A stretch of 64,000 nt of DNA from Petrolisthes cinctipes (taxonomy: Eukaryota; Arthropoda; Malacostraca; Decapoda; Porcellanidae), in assembly GCA_033782935.1 (NCBI GenBank), contig JAWQEG010001235.1:124001-188000 (forward strand). Reading direction: 5' to 3'. Below are positions 42,501 to 56,860 of the stretch, one piece after another. The number at the start of each line of letters is the position of its first letter. Within the stretch, counting starts at the first letter, position 1. Under the pieces are notes generated by a model, which was not told the DNA's origin, made no database searches, and saw nothing but the letters and a program-made list of their open reading frames with translations. Position numbers and translations under genes: made by a program.

Positions 42501-45500
42501 AGTGATCTTAATGGTCCATCACCTACACCTTGGCTTTCAGAGAAGGCTTGGGCCTACTTGGTTCAGGCTGGACAATGTAAAAGGTATACATACATTACCA
42601 TACAGTACATAGTCTGTTGTCACTTTATCATTAATTGAGTATCTATCTATATCTCCGACGCCTCGTTCCCTCCGGGAACTCCCCCCAAGGGGGTGGCCAC
42701 GGCAAAAGTGTCTCCAGTTCTCCCTGTTCCAACACTCCCTCCTTACTTGTTCAAGCCCTACTCTGCCCCTCACGTTTCTCTCCTTTACATACTCTTCCAC
42801 TCTGTTCTGCCATCTGACCGGAGGCCTGCCTCTCACACCAGGTCCCACAACTTCACTTCCATACACCTTCTTTATAAATTCCTCGCCTTGCATTCTCTCC
42901 ACATGTCCAAACCATCTCAATGTATCACGTTTCACTCTCTCAACCACTCCACACTCAATACCAATTGCCTTCTCACTCATACCACATCTCTCATATACAC
43001 TCTCATTACTTTCTCCATCCCATTTAGTAAGTCCACATGCTCCTCTCAAGTAACTCATTTCCACAGCACCTATTAATTGAGTATTTTTGTGGATAACCTG
43101 AAGTGCAAATTCCCATATTAATCACTGGTAAAACTGGCATGGTATCATAAGGAACGCAGCATACAAACACCTGAACATTGTATTGACAAGAGGCAAAGTG
43201 GAAGAAGTAAAGCTGTTAAATATATCTCTTTTTTTGGTGAATTTACCTCCAGTGTGTGCAGTAAGTACTTTCATTACAGCAGTTCAAGCTGCTATGGTTC
43301 ACTCAGGGTGTAAATATAAGTTATTATCAAGACTCTAACTTGTTCTCCAACTCTTCTGCTTTACCTTACTTTTAAAAGTTTAATAAGGAGATATATCAGT
43401 CATGAAAATTTTATACTGCTTTAATAAGGAGAATTAATATTAATGTACAGGTATTTGGGCTTTGAAGAGGAGATTCTTTTGTTGGTGGATTGGAAGGTCT
43501 GTGATTCCTCCAAACTATTCCACGAAACAGATCCCGATTACTACCTGTTTTCTGGCATACAGTAGTTAGGATGAATAGATAGACCTTCCCATTCACTAAT
43601 AAGAGAATCTCCCCTTAACAGCTTGTGGGGTGTGCACGAACATGTGGCAAGACAACCTGTGTCATGGGAAGCAATACATCAGTCAGCCACACCACACAAA
43701 GACCAGCTTCCTTCTCCCTACCACACTCTTACTGGACTCAACCATTTAGCAATCATCAAGTGTATTCGACCTGATAAAATCACTCAGGCTATACAGGTGG
43801 GTTTAACTACTGTATTGGTTTATCATTATCCGTATTAGAGTAAGTTAGATGCAGAGTTAGTCAAAAAAAAGTTCATGGACATGTTTTTAAATTTCAGAAA
43901 GAGTTGGACTGTAATATTTATAAAGTACAGTACTGTACAGTGTTGTTGGTGGTATATACAGTACAGTATTCTGAAGCTTTTAAAGGATTCCTCCAAACTA
44001 TTCCAAGCAAAATGCCACCATTATTTTAGTTAATCTGGTCCTGTTTCCTGGCATATACATTGGAGGAATCATGACACTCCAATGTGCCAACAGTGTATTA
44101 TCCCCTTAATGTATTTTCATTTCACCAACAGAGTATGATTGGTCAGCAGTTGGGTGAGGATTATCTCTCACCTCCACAGTTCAACATATCATCATCATTT
44201 GACGATTCCACATCTCAAACACCACTCATCTTCATCCTTTCTCCTGGCACTGATCCGGTTGGAGCTCTCCGAAGGTGTGACACTCTTCATAGCTTTACCT
44301 TATCTAAGTGAAGGTCATATATTCTTCCTTGGCTGTTGTACTGTACTCTCAGATTTACATACAGTACTGCATTACATTTATAATATAGTACAAGCTCTCT
44401 GAAGCTGTGATGCTTTTCATAGCCTTATATCTTACCTATGTGAAGTTCTTATTTTCTACCTTGGCTGTTGTACTGTACGGTACTCTTAGATTTACATTTT
44501 ACATTTATATAATATTACAAGTCCTTTTAATTGAAAAGATAGTATTGTACAGTACTGTATGTCATGAATATTTTTTCCTAAACAGTATAAATAATGATAT
44601 CACATATTCATAATATCAAATCGGTTTTATTGGATTAGAACTGTTGTGTACAGTAAAAGAAAATAATAATAATTCCTGTGTGTGCCTCATGTTATATACA
44701 GTACAGTATTTTGACATAATAACTGTATGCTTAAAACTCTGTATATGCAGATTCCATAATTGTACTGTATAAGTCATACTTCATACCCATAATTCCTTTG
44801 TTTATTACATTACATTACCACTTAATTAATCTGTATGAACATAATTATTTAGGTGTTCAATTTTATATTTCTGTAACTTCTTTTCATCAGGTATGCAATG
44901 GAAAGAGGTTTGAGTGATGAGGAAGTGCATGTCATCTCTCTTGGCCAAGGTCAGGTTAGTGTGTAATTCATTTATAATAAAATACTTTCTTTAATATATT
45001 TTCCATACATTGATACCCTCTAGTGTCATCCAACTTTTCCATTATTATTATTATTATTCTATTAGCTTCTGAACCCTCAATCAGTTGTTAATAGTCATAA
45101 AACTGTACCCAGCATGATATAATTATCAGGATCAGTTTAAGTTTTATGATGTAAGTAAACACACGCTTTTGGAGGTGAGTGTAGTATACATCTCTCACTC
45201 TCTTTATTGAATTAAATTTCCATTATTTTTCCCCCTTGACATCAGTAACGGAAATACATACGAGTGCACAGTTCAACTTCCCTGGCTGGTAATCACACCA
45301 CGGTTGAGAACTGACTCAGTGAGAGGTTAAGGGGAGATTCTCTTGTTGGTAAAGTGGAAGGCTACTGATTCCTCCAACTATGCCAGAAAACAGACGCCCT
45401 CACGGTACTAATAGAGGATATGTTTTGTGGTATAGTTTGAAGGAATCAGAGACCTTCCAACTCACCAACAAAAGAATCTTCACTTAAGAAGTAGGTAGGG

Positions 45501-48500
45501 TTGTTAATCCCCTCCCTTGATATGAAATGTTGTCAAGTGAACCCTTGCCTGCTGCTACTATGAGATTTATATATTTCTGTCAGTTATTTTATTTACAATA
45601 TTGTGCATTTATCCTGTCATTATTTGGAACAATCCCATAATCAGAATTTCCTTAATCAGGGGTTTTACCATACAGTATTATCAATGAGGGCTATAGATTA
45701 GATCACTAGAATTTAATACAATACAAGATGTCTGTGTATGTGCCCAGAGGATTCATATTTTATAACATAAAAAATATAAATAAAACATCACAAGCTTCAC
45801 TCAGTCCTGTAAAAATTCAGTGAGGTAAGTACTGTACACATATCTATGCCTACTCATTCATTGCATCGGACAGATTTATATTTCAAGTACACTATGAGGA
45901 TGCACTGTTCCTTGTAGCTTCACAAAGCCCTTCCCACCGATGTGGCTTCATTTTTCACCACCCTTCCAAAGGAATAAGAAGATAACAATATCTCAACTAC
46001 TGTACTGTACTGTATTCAGAAAACATGGACAACATACCCAGCTCATCCTCAAAACACTAACCTTCACAACCACTTACAACCAAATTACTGTCTCTAACAT
46101 CCAGGATTTCCAAACTACTGTCATGAATATCCTTCCATAAATAATATTCCATTTTAATATTGTAGAATGTTGTTTTAACAGGAGAATGCAGCTGAGAGCC
46201 TAATGGTGCAAGGTGCAGAGAGTGGTTGGTGGGTGGTATTGCAGAACTGTCACCTGGCAGAATCATGGTTACCACGTTTGGAAGTGCTGAGTGGGGAGAT
46301 TTTAGATGTGGAGAATGAGACTACCCATGCTAACTTCAGACTCTGGCTCACCAGTTTTCCTTCTACAGCCTTCCCAGTCTCTCTCTTACAAGATGGTAAA
46401 ACAATTTTTTGCCTGATTGGTCCAGTCCTATTCTCATGAACCCCATATACTGTAGTAGAGTTACAGTACATTCATCAGTGTCTCAATGCTGCTCTCTATT
46501 TATAGGAATAAAGTAAACTATTAGATACAGTATTAATTAAGGAGAATTGCAGTTATCAATCTCTTTAAACTATACCTGTTCAGACATTGGAGCAGCATAG
46601 AGTGAACCATCATAGAACTAGTGATGTTATAGAGTATTGTAGTGTAGTGAATAACCAATTTCCTGGCAGGCATCAAAATGACCAATGAGCCTCCCCGGGG
46701 AATTCGTTCCAACCTGTTGAGGACGTACCACAGCGATCCTGTCAGTGACCAGAATTTCTTCACCGCCCTCCCTGAGCCACGATCCTTCCAGAGGCTCATG
46801 TTCGGGCTGTGTTTCTTCCATGCCCTGGTGCAGGAGAGGCGGAGCTTTGGACCCCTTGGCTGGAACGTCCCTTATGAGTTCAATGAATCAGATCTTGTCA
46901 TCAGTGTCAAGCAGCTCCAGGTACTCTACCAGTTTACTTTATTATAAGACAAAGGTTTACATGATGCTCAAGGATGATCTCATATTGTGCCAGTATAATA
47001 ACATAAGCTGGTAAAATTGTCTGTTAGTCTTGCCAGTCTTTTTCAATATGTACAGTAGTTGCAGATAATGTATAATGAACATCCAAATTCATGTGTAAGT
47101 TACCTATAATCCTATTCCTTCATTTTTGTTGTGCCGTAGTGTGGAAGTACAATTTTTTTTTTACATTTTCAAATGATTAAAGTCTCAAAAAGGAAGAACA
47201 AAAGCAAGTGAGAAACTAAAGAATGTTACCTAATACAGTACAACAATTCCTCAGATGAATATAGATAATAATTACTGTATAAGCAAAACATAACACCCCT
47301 GATAATTAAAGGTAGGTAGTGTATACTAGACAGACAATATATTTCAACATTACAGTACAATATATACCCAGGAGCTGTTCAGCCAGGTATGTTGAGGAAC
47401 ATAAACAACAATATTACATACCCTTTACTCTATCACTTAATGCAGTGCAATATAGACTGAAACAATTACACAGGGCTGTATATGTGTTGCAGATGGTATT
47501 AGAGGAATGGTGGGGGGACCAGGAGCAAACATTACCCCTTGAGGCACTTGTGTATTTGGTTGGTGAATGTAACTATGGTGGTCGTGTCACAGACTCCAGA
47601 GACCGCCGCCTCCTCTTATGTCTTCTCACCAAGTTTTTTAATCAAGAGATTGTCAATGATGAAGTGTAAGTATTATCTATTTGTTAGTACAGTACTATAC
47701 TTACAGTTAGCTCAGCTCTTACACGCCTTTTCATATCACGCCTTCCCATTCCATGGCAGGATTCAGACTGAGAAATAAAAGTTGTCATGGAGTGACCAGA
47801 CAACCCATAGCACTGATTCAGAGTGGCAAAGTGCATTGAAGCCGATGAGATCATTAGTGGTGATAATGTAAATAACATGAGAGCTAGTGTATGTCGAGGT
47901 GATGAACTCTGTTTTGATGACAAAATTTAGGGTGGTATTATTGAATGAGGAAAAGGCTCTTTGTCTCTCAATTCCTCAAGAGTAATGGTAGAGGTGATAT
48001 ATGTAGTAGTGTAGCTGGTGATTATCATATCATCTTTTCAGGTACCAGCTGTGTGGTGTTCAAGAATATGTGGTGCCATCAACAGCTACCTGGCAAGGTT
48101 ATGTGGACCATATATCAAGCCTTCCTTTACTTGCTCCTCCTCAGGTGTTTGGACTACATCAAAATGCTGACTTAGCCAAAGATAATTGTGAAGCTGACCA
48201 GGTCAGTATGAAATATTATTTGTTGTCATGTTTCAATTGGATAAATCTTTCCATTGGGTGGCTTATAATACTGGTCTTGGTTTAATAATAACTGCCTAAG
48301 AGGAAGCTTTAGGTCTCCACGCAGCTCCCTCACAAGGACTCCAATCCTGCTCAAACAACTAGAAAAATTTGTCGGAATGAGGAGGATGCCCAAGACCCCA
48401 ATATTAATTATACAATTGTAGAACAAAAAATTACTTATTCACCTCCATACATGCTTTTCAGCTCATGACTCGTGAAAAGTAAAAATAAGAATTTAATAAA

Positions 48501-51500
48501 CATCTCAAAAGGTGTTGTTAGTCTTTTCAGTATATTTTTGCATCTGAGAAATATAAAATCTAACATGAACAACATATCCTCACCAATTTACTCATAAGGA
48601 TACACTATAAGTGCACATGTTACAATTTCAGTGCTTGAATTCACAATCCTTTAGCTGTCATAAAAGTTGGAAACTAGACAATCAGACAATCAGAATGATT
48701 TTGAATGTAACTAACTAATTCTGCCTTGTTCATTTACAGCTGTTCAGTGGTGTCCTGCAGTTAGAGCCACAGTTAGACTGTAGCATTGGCAGTGATGCAG
48801 CTACAGTGGTGGTGAGGGACCTGACCTGTGAAATTCTGGCACGTTTACCACCACAATTTGATTTAACCCAGGCAGAAGACAAGCATCCCATCATGTACTC
48901 ACAGTCACTCAATACTGTGCTCAGACAGGTAAGCCCTTGCTATTATTAATTATAAATGTATGTTCTATTTGTCCTATTAACTTGCATCCTTCTTTGTATC
49001 TACCTCTTGATTTCTACCAATTTGTAATTTTTGTGCTTATATTTGCATTTTCAGGAGCTGCTTCGATACAATAGATTAACAGCAGCTATCAGGTCTTCTC
49101 TGAGGAGTGTAAAAAGATCAATAAGTGGAGAGTGTCTGATGTCAGATGAAGCAGAGGCCACATATCAGGCTTTGCTTCTGGGTCGTGTGCCTTCAGTCTG
49201 GGAGACACGATCCTACCCTTCTAGAAAAACCCTTGCACCATACATTAGCGATCTCTTGCATAGGTATGTATATCACCATTTGGTTTCCATACTCTCCTTT
49301 TCTCTTGTTATGCAGTCAGCACTTTTTTATATTCTAAAGTATTTATGCTACCTCTCCGCCACTTCTTCCTTCTGTGTTATGTTTACACTTTTCTTTCACA
49401 TCCTCACTACAGGAGTTCCTTTATTACAATCCCAGACCTCTTTTACTTTCAACCCAAACAGTTTATAACAGTCTCTCCACTTCATACTTTGCTTATTCTT
49501 TCTTGCTGCTCTTCTCACCTGTTGTTTTCTCCATATTGGGTGTTACCAAAATGATAGAATGAGTACCTGTGATTTTTTGTACAGTAGTTTCATAAAGGAT
49601 TATTGAGTACTGTAGCTTTCATAATATAGTGCACTTGTTAAAAACTGGGCATAATAATAGACTTTATATATTTTTCTAAATCTTCAGGTTAAGATTTTTC
49701 CAGCGATGGGCCGAAGAAAGTGTTCCTGATGTGTTCTGGTTTTCTGGCCTCTTCTTCCCTCATACTTTTCTGACCGGGATCCGTCAAAACTACGCCAGAC
49801 AGCATACCATCCCCATTGATCGTATCTACTTCCGGTTTAAGGTTGTATTGAGTGGTTATACAGATGATCTAAGTATTTATATTTAGATAGATAATCATCA
49901 ATGGTCATAATTCCAGTACTATAGTTCAACTCTCTTCATGACACTCACTTAGTTTTAAACAGTGAGCCCTTTATTCCACTGTGTCTGACAACCATCTTCT
50001 GTTCACACTGAGCTTAACTGCGAGAAGGAGTTAGAATGTAGCTTCTTTATAACACAGTCAGCAGACTGAAGGTCACATAAAGCAAAATGATCCTCTACAT
50101 CAGTGATACCCCAGACAATACCTGTAGTTCTCTTTGACTCTCTTCAGGAAAAGTCTTGGATTATGAGACAGCTTCCAGTGCTCATCTTACTTATCTGCCA
50201 GTTTGACAGCATGACTTTTCAATAATATACAGATTACCACTGGAATATACAAATAACAAATTTACAGTAACAGGAATAAAGAAATATTGTAAACATTTTG
50301 AAGGTGAGCATTATAAGGGAGAGTAAAAGTGACATGTCAATGCTCAATAGTAGGTGACTACAGAAGTAATGTGCTTTTTGTAATTATGTCCTTAATTAAG
50401 TCTCACCTTGTCCTACAAAGTCACTTGTACAAACTATACTTGTGTGTTTTCAATAAACACAGTACGATAAGAAATTAAAGTATACTGTATTGATTGAACA
50501 CTGCTCTTCTTGAAAACTTTAGTTGAAAATAGTTTTGTTGTACGTGAGAGATAGTATGTACAGTACAGTACTGTATATAATTATAGTACAATATGAGGAG
50601 AATAATAGAATCAATGATAAAATAACAATTATGACAGGTAATGGGGAAGGAGGTAGGAGACATCATCCAGGAATGTATCAGACCCAACTTTGTGGAACTG
50701 CCAGAAGTGATAGACCGACTACCAACACCCAACATGCGAGGCCAATACAACCCCCTCGACACTGACCCTGAAGACACGGACTCCCTCACAGATGCTGATG
50801 GTGATGATGATAATGATGAAGAGGGTGAGGAGGGAGGGACCGTTGAGGAAGTTAAGGGACATGAAGAAAACGAAATTGAGCAGGTGATGCAAATTTTTTT
50901 CGTTTTTTTTTGTAATGCATTGTGTAGGTATTTATGCTACGTTAGAACTTTGCTAATTAATTTCCTTTGTAATATTTTTGTAAGGTTGGAGATTTCTTTT
51001 ATCCTCAGCATTTGTATTTTATTTCCGAAAGAGACAAGTAAGTAGTACATTATACAGTAATTTATAATAGAGGGGAAAATAATGTATGATGGGGAGGATT
51101 TCTTATTTTTCATTATTGTTATTAAACAAAAGAAGATGGATTTAAAAAATCCCATGTTCAGTAATAGATACTATAAATATATAAAACTTGATTATTGCTC
51201 ACTAGGCAGGTAACTTTGACATGTTTTCATAGTTCTTTACTGATCCATAACATTGATAAGTTTCAACCTATTTAGGTTAATCCCCTTTACCCACATTGTC
51301 TCTTCACAGTACAGTATGTAGTATCATTCAATCACTACAGTAGTGTGGGGTTTAGTCAAACTCCCAGTGTGTAGGTATAAATCTTTGAATATTTTTCTTA
51401 CCCTACTCCTGATGGAAGATCCATTACTATATGCAACAGTAATCAGTACTTAGAATCATGTTACATTATAATTGGACATGGTGCAGTACAGAAATTATAG

Positions 51501-53350
51501 ATTACTCGAATTGTGTTGTATTGTTATAAGTAAAAATTATTTTGGAATTGTTCATCTGTATTGTTGGATCATAGCAGTTACCTGAACCATACTGAATGTG
51601 TTTTCTCATTATAACAGATAACTAACAAAGGCCAAGATGATGAGAATGGGAAAGAGGAAAACAGCAATGAGAATATCAACACAAAGAATCAAACACAGAC
51701 GGATGATGAAGTAATATATAAAGTTATTCCTCGGCAAGACCAGGGTGGAACTTACACATGGGTCAGTACATATTATATAAGTGACAAATATTATCTATAT
51801 GCACGTACAGTTGGCAGCATAAATACGCATCCATTTCCTGTACAGTACTTAATAATGCTAATATAACCAGATTTAAGTTGAATTTTGAACCCATTTCTGT
51901 TCCAACAACATACAGTAAGTACCGTACTTTGCCATATGAGAAGTATGTCTGTCATCTCTGCATATAAATAGTATTACAACGTCACTATAGGCTCATACTT
52001 ATACAGGTGAAAATAAAGTGAACTTATGCTGTCGACTATACCATAGTATTTTTTTTTTTATATATATAATTTTTCAACCTCGGGACTGTAGGCTGTCAGT
52101 AGCCCGTGACTCTTGCGAGACCCCGAGATTATTGGGTGTTGCACTAGATGAGACAGTGGCTCTTCATGGTGTTGGTAGCTTCTCTTCTGCCCCACTAGAT
52201 GATGAGACCTTATTTATACACATCACTACCAATTTACCATAGACTCTCATATCAATCATGCATTAGAATAAAACTTGTGGGAGGGAGCTGAAAAGTGTAT
52301 GAGCTTGAAAGAGGGAGTGAAAGTGAGGGCCGTATTTAAGAACATTCATGGTGTATACGATGGCGTGGTACTGGTATGATGGCTCTGTTGTTTGTCTATG
52401 GAGCCGTCGTACTGGTACCACGCCATCGTATACACCACGAATGTTCTTGCATACGGCCCTGAGTGTGACTCACTTCACTGAGTAGTCTGTCCTTCTCTGT
52501 TATTTCTTACAGGCTTTAATTTTTGCGTTCCTCATTTCAAAACCATCTATCAAAAAAGAGGTAATATACTTTTGGTATATTGGAGTACCTTGATTCCTCC
52601 AAAGTACGTCAGGAAACAGGACCAAAAAATAAATATAATGGTATCCTGTTGCTTGGAATAGTTTTGAGAAACCAATTGCTCCAGATTTACCATTATCAAC
52701 ACTGTACTATATAGCCATACCCTTAATGTTGATGTATTCAATTTTAGCATTAGTAATTTTTGCCCCATAATTTTCATTCACATTTTGCCTTCACTGAATA
52801 AGAAACTTTATAACTATTACATGAAAGCTATGTTTATGTCAGTCGCTTATATATGTAGGCTCTGTATTGTTTTTATATAATAAATGAGCACTTTCAGGGA
52901 TTCTTCTTGGAAGGTGCCCGCTGGGATCGTAAACATCATTGCTTGGCAGAAATGTCCAGCAAACAGTTGCATGATCAACTGCCCATCATACTCTTCCAAC
53001 CTGCCATATATCCCAGCACTCCTCACTCCCAAGGTATGCTAACAGTAATAGCAGAAGGAAATGTTATTATTTTGCTTTAACACCTGAACATTGGGAATGT
53101 TCCTGTGATGCTATATATTGACTCATCTGCTGGCTTTAATCCATGTACAGTCGGGGGCCAAAGTCGTGTCGCCTCACTCAGTGCTTCTCGAAGGATAATA
53201 TTATAAAGGATAATCATTGAACAAACATATTTACCATAACGAATTACAATATCCAGAGGGCCCAGTTGTAGGATCTGGTCACTTTCTAGTGGATTTGACG
53301 AGATCTGCCCACATGGATTAAAAATCCATGTGAGGTGTACTGCAACCGGA

Positions 53351-53382
<32 letters not shown>

Positions 53383-55621
53383 CCCACTGCTGTGTGGACC
53401 GCCAGCACACAGGGGGTGCATTTCCCTTTGCATGCAGCAGTGTAAACTCCCTCCCCCTTCAGAGCTGGTCTCATGGAAGGTGCGGCCCCACTTGTAGCCC
53501 TTGTGGTAACGTGGACTTGGGCCCACAGCAATGGCTGTGGGATCAAAGACCTTCCCCACAATCTCCCTGGTGGTTGGAGGCCCCCAGACTCCCTGGTCCA
53601 GTAAGCTGTGGTCCCATTTCCCTGGGATGTGCTTCGGTAGCCCAGGCATATAGGGCCACCCCCTCCTTTATTTTAATTTGTTTTTTCACTGCCACCAGAG
53701 CGTACCGGGGGTCCATGGGGCAGGAGGCCATTCTGCCCCGGGAGAACATCAACAACAACAACAACAACAACAATATCCAGGGTGGCAATTTAATAACTGA
53801 TCTGGTTTTCATTTTTCAAGCCTGTGAAACTTATATTTCCATACTGTACTGTATTTCATGACTTGGCAGATGTGACAACTTGACTTTTGCCGCTGACTGT
53901 ACAGTACTGTAGGAATTCTTATACAATACAGTAATTCAATGAAAAATAATTCATGTACTCAGCACATCAGTAATGTTTCACTCCAACAAGAAAAACTGCT
54001 TTTTGGTAGTTGTAAGTATCGCTAGTCATTGATTAAGGAAGAGTTAAGCCATCATTGAGCTGACAATGAAGTCTAAAAGAAGTGCAAGTGCAGTCTAAAT
54101 TGTCATAATAATTTTGCTTTGTACTCAGATGTTAGATTAGTATTCAGTTTAGGAAGATATGTGTTATAGCTGAAATGTCTTTATGGTGACTGATAAATAT
54201 TACTGATCCTCAAATATACTGTAGCTGAACACTAAGTATGGAGAGATATGTTTTCATACTAGTGACCGCTTAATATATGTTTGCCTTAGAGATAATGTTT
54301 ACACAACTTGATATCATCCATTCTTATCCAGAATACAGATTAAGGAAGCAATACAGTACAGGTACTGTACTGTAATAGTTAAGAGATTTAGCTGCATTCA
54401 TGGTACAGTTGCGGAAGGGAGTTTCTTTATCACCCTTGGCTCCTCTATACCCTACCCCACAAGGAGGTGACGGAGGTGTAGAGAGTTGAACATATAACGA
54501 AGGAGATGATTGGTCGATAAGTTGCTCGGAAAGTTTAGTGATAATATAACCTTATTATATCTAAACAAGAGAGCATTGTGGTAAACTAAATATATTATGT
54601 TTATTTGCCATATATATAGTATATGAAGAACAGTAGCATACATTGTTAATGAGGAACTGAATTATAATGCATACTGGAATAACTCGTATTTTATTCTCAG
54701 TTGTGGTTGTCATACATCAGCCAACTGATGGTGATGGGAGGGGATCTGCCTGGCATTGCTTCACGGGCTCACGGCTCGTGCTGTGATTCGTTTTAAGGCT
54801 TCAAATATTCATTTCTACCATAGGGATAGGTTATATGCTTTTTATATAATTAAAGACAAATTTATTACGATTTACATTTACAGATAGTGAAGTAGTGTTA
54901 TCGTTTGTTGTTAATTTTGTCATCTGTTTTCTTATTTATTTTCAGTACGAACTGTTAAAATTTACTTTGATAGAGCCTAGTGAGATGAAGAACGTTGAGT
55001 TAAAATAAGCATTTGCTTGACAAAATGGTAAGAACAACATTCTATGACGAGGAGCCTTTATTGACGACGTTTTGCTATTGATTCTTCAGGTCAAAGGCAC
55101 ATCCGTATAACATACAGTACTGTGTAACTTATGGTTCTATTTTTATTTGTATGTGACTGTATTCTGTTTTATTCCACTTCCGCCGTTACCATCCCATGTA
55201 TTTTTTTTATTTGCCCCGATGATCTTTCCTTTCCCATTATCAGCTCGTCCTCTCCGCCTCTCCCTCCCCCATTCTAGCTCCGTTTCCTTCCTCCTGCGTG
55301 AATTCAACCCCTACTCTCTTTACCCCTCCCAACTTCTCTTTTCCCCTCCCACCTCCTCCCGCCTCCCGCCTATCACGTGACCCTTCCGCCTCTCCCCCCA
55401 ACCCCTCTCCCCCTCTATGAGCGGTATACATATATATTCGTTTACACTACCTGTCCTCACTCATACCTGAAGAGGGCTACGTGATGTAACCGAAAAGTCG
55501 TATATCTTTATCAATAAATTACAAACAAAAGCGGGTTTTTCACTAGACTTCTGCATTCACGGCATTGTGAATTTTTCTTGTTCATTATACATTTATATAT
55601 TTATTCTATAGCAAAATGCAT

Positions 55622-55691
<70 letters not shown>

Positions 55692-56800
55692 ATGAGGACC
55701 AGATGCTGTGAACCCGCTCGTCATCCTCATTTATAAAAATACAGAAGTAGTCCAAAATCATGTCCAATTTCGTACGAGAAGTCTAGACACATTGCGTTTG
55801 AAGAAGCATTTGTCATAATAAGGGGGAGAGATGGATGAAGGTACAGTACTGTATTGTGTTCTAGAGTTTCCCAGTTGTGTGTGTGAAAAACTGAGAGTAC
55901 TGGTTAACTCTTGCCTATATACGCAGGCGAGATTGATTGATTGATTGATAGATATTAGGTGCCGCAACAGCGAGGTCATATAGCGCCAGAAAAAGGTGAT
56001 AGAGAAATGAGATAGCTAGCAAGAAGGAAATAGAAACAAAAGAGGGACAGTTGAAGACCTAAAAGCTAGTGGCTGGGGCCGAAGGGGCGCCAAAACCCTT
56101 AAAGTATTTCCCACATCACTAATGCGGGGTACTCAGGCAAGAAACACAACTATTCTTGATATACTGTAATCAACGGGATGTGGGTGTAACTGGGTAAACC
56201 CAGTTATCTATTATGTCTCTGTGGGTTTTTCAAAATGTCTTTGTCACACAAAGACATTTTGAAAAACCCACAGAGACGTAATAGATAACTGGGTTTACCC
56301 AGTTACACCCACATCCCGTTGATTACAGTATATCAAGAATAGTTGTGTTTCTTGCCTGAGTACCCCGCATTAGTGATGTGGGAAATACTTTAAGGGTTTT
56401 GGCGCCCCTTCGGCCCCAGCCACTAGCTTTTAGGTCTTCAACTGTCCCTCTTTTGTTTCTATTTCCTTCTTGCTAGCTATCTCATTTCTCTATCACCTTT
56501 TTCTGGCGCTATATGACCTCGCTGTTGCGGCACCTAATATCTATCAATCAATCAATCAATCTCGCCTGCGTATATAGGCAAGAGTTAACCAGTACTCTCA
56601 GTTTTTCACACACACAACTGGGAAACTCTAGAACACAATACAGTACTGTACCTTCATCCATCTCTCCCCCTTATTATGACAAATGCTTCTTCAAACGCAA
56701 TGTGTCTAGACTTCTCGTACGAAATTGGACATGATTTTGGACTACTTCTGTATTTTTATAAATGAGGATGACGAGCGGGTTCACAGCATCTGGTCCTCAT

Positions 56801-56860
<60 letters not shown>

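Noticed and set aside
42537..43064. 175-residue gene on the - strand in intron 30
   Set aside because: RT-tail fragment of a dispersed retroelement, 5'-truncated and repeated elsewhere in the window.
50938..51155. Small hydrophobic - strand frame in intron 41
   Set aside because: AT-rich intronic sequence with no family resemblance; length is within chance expectation.
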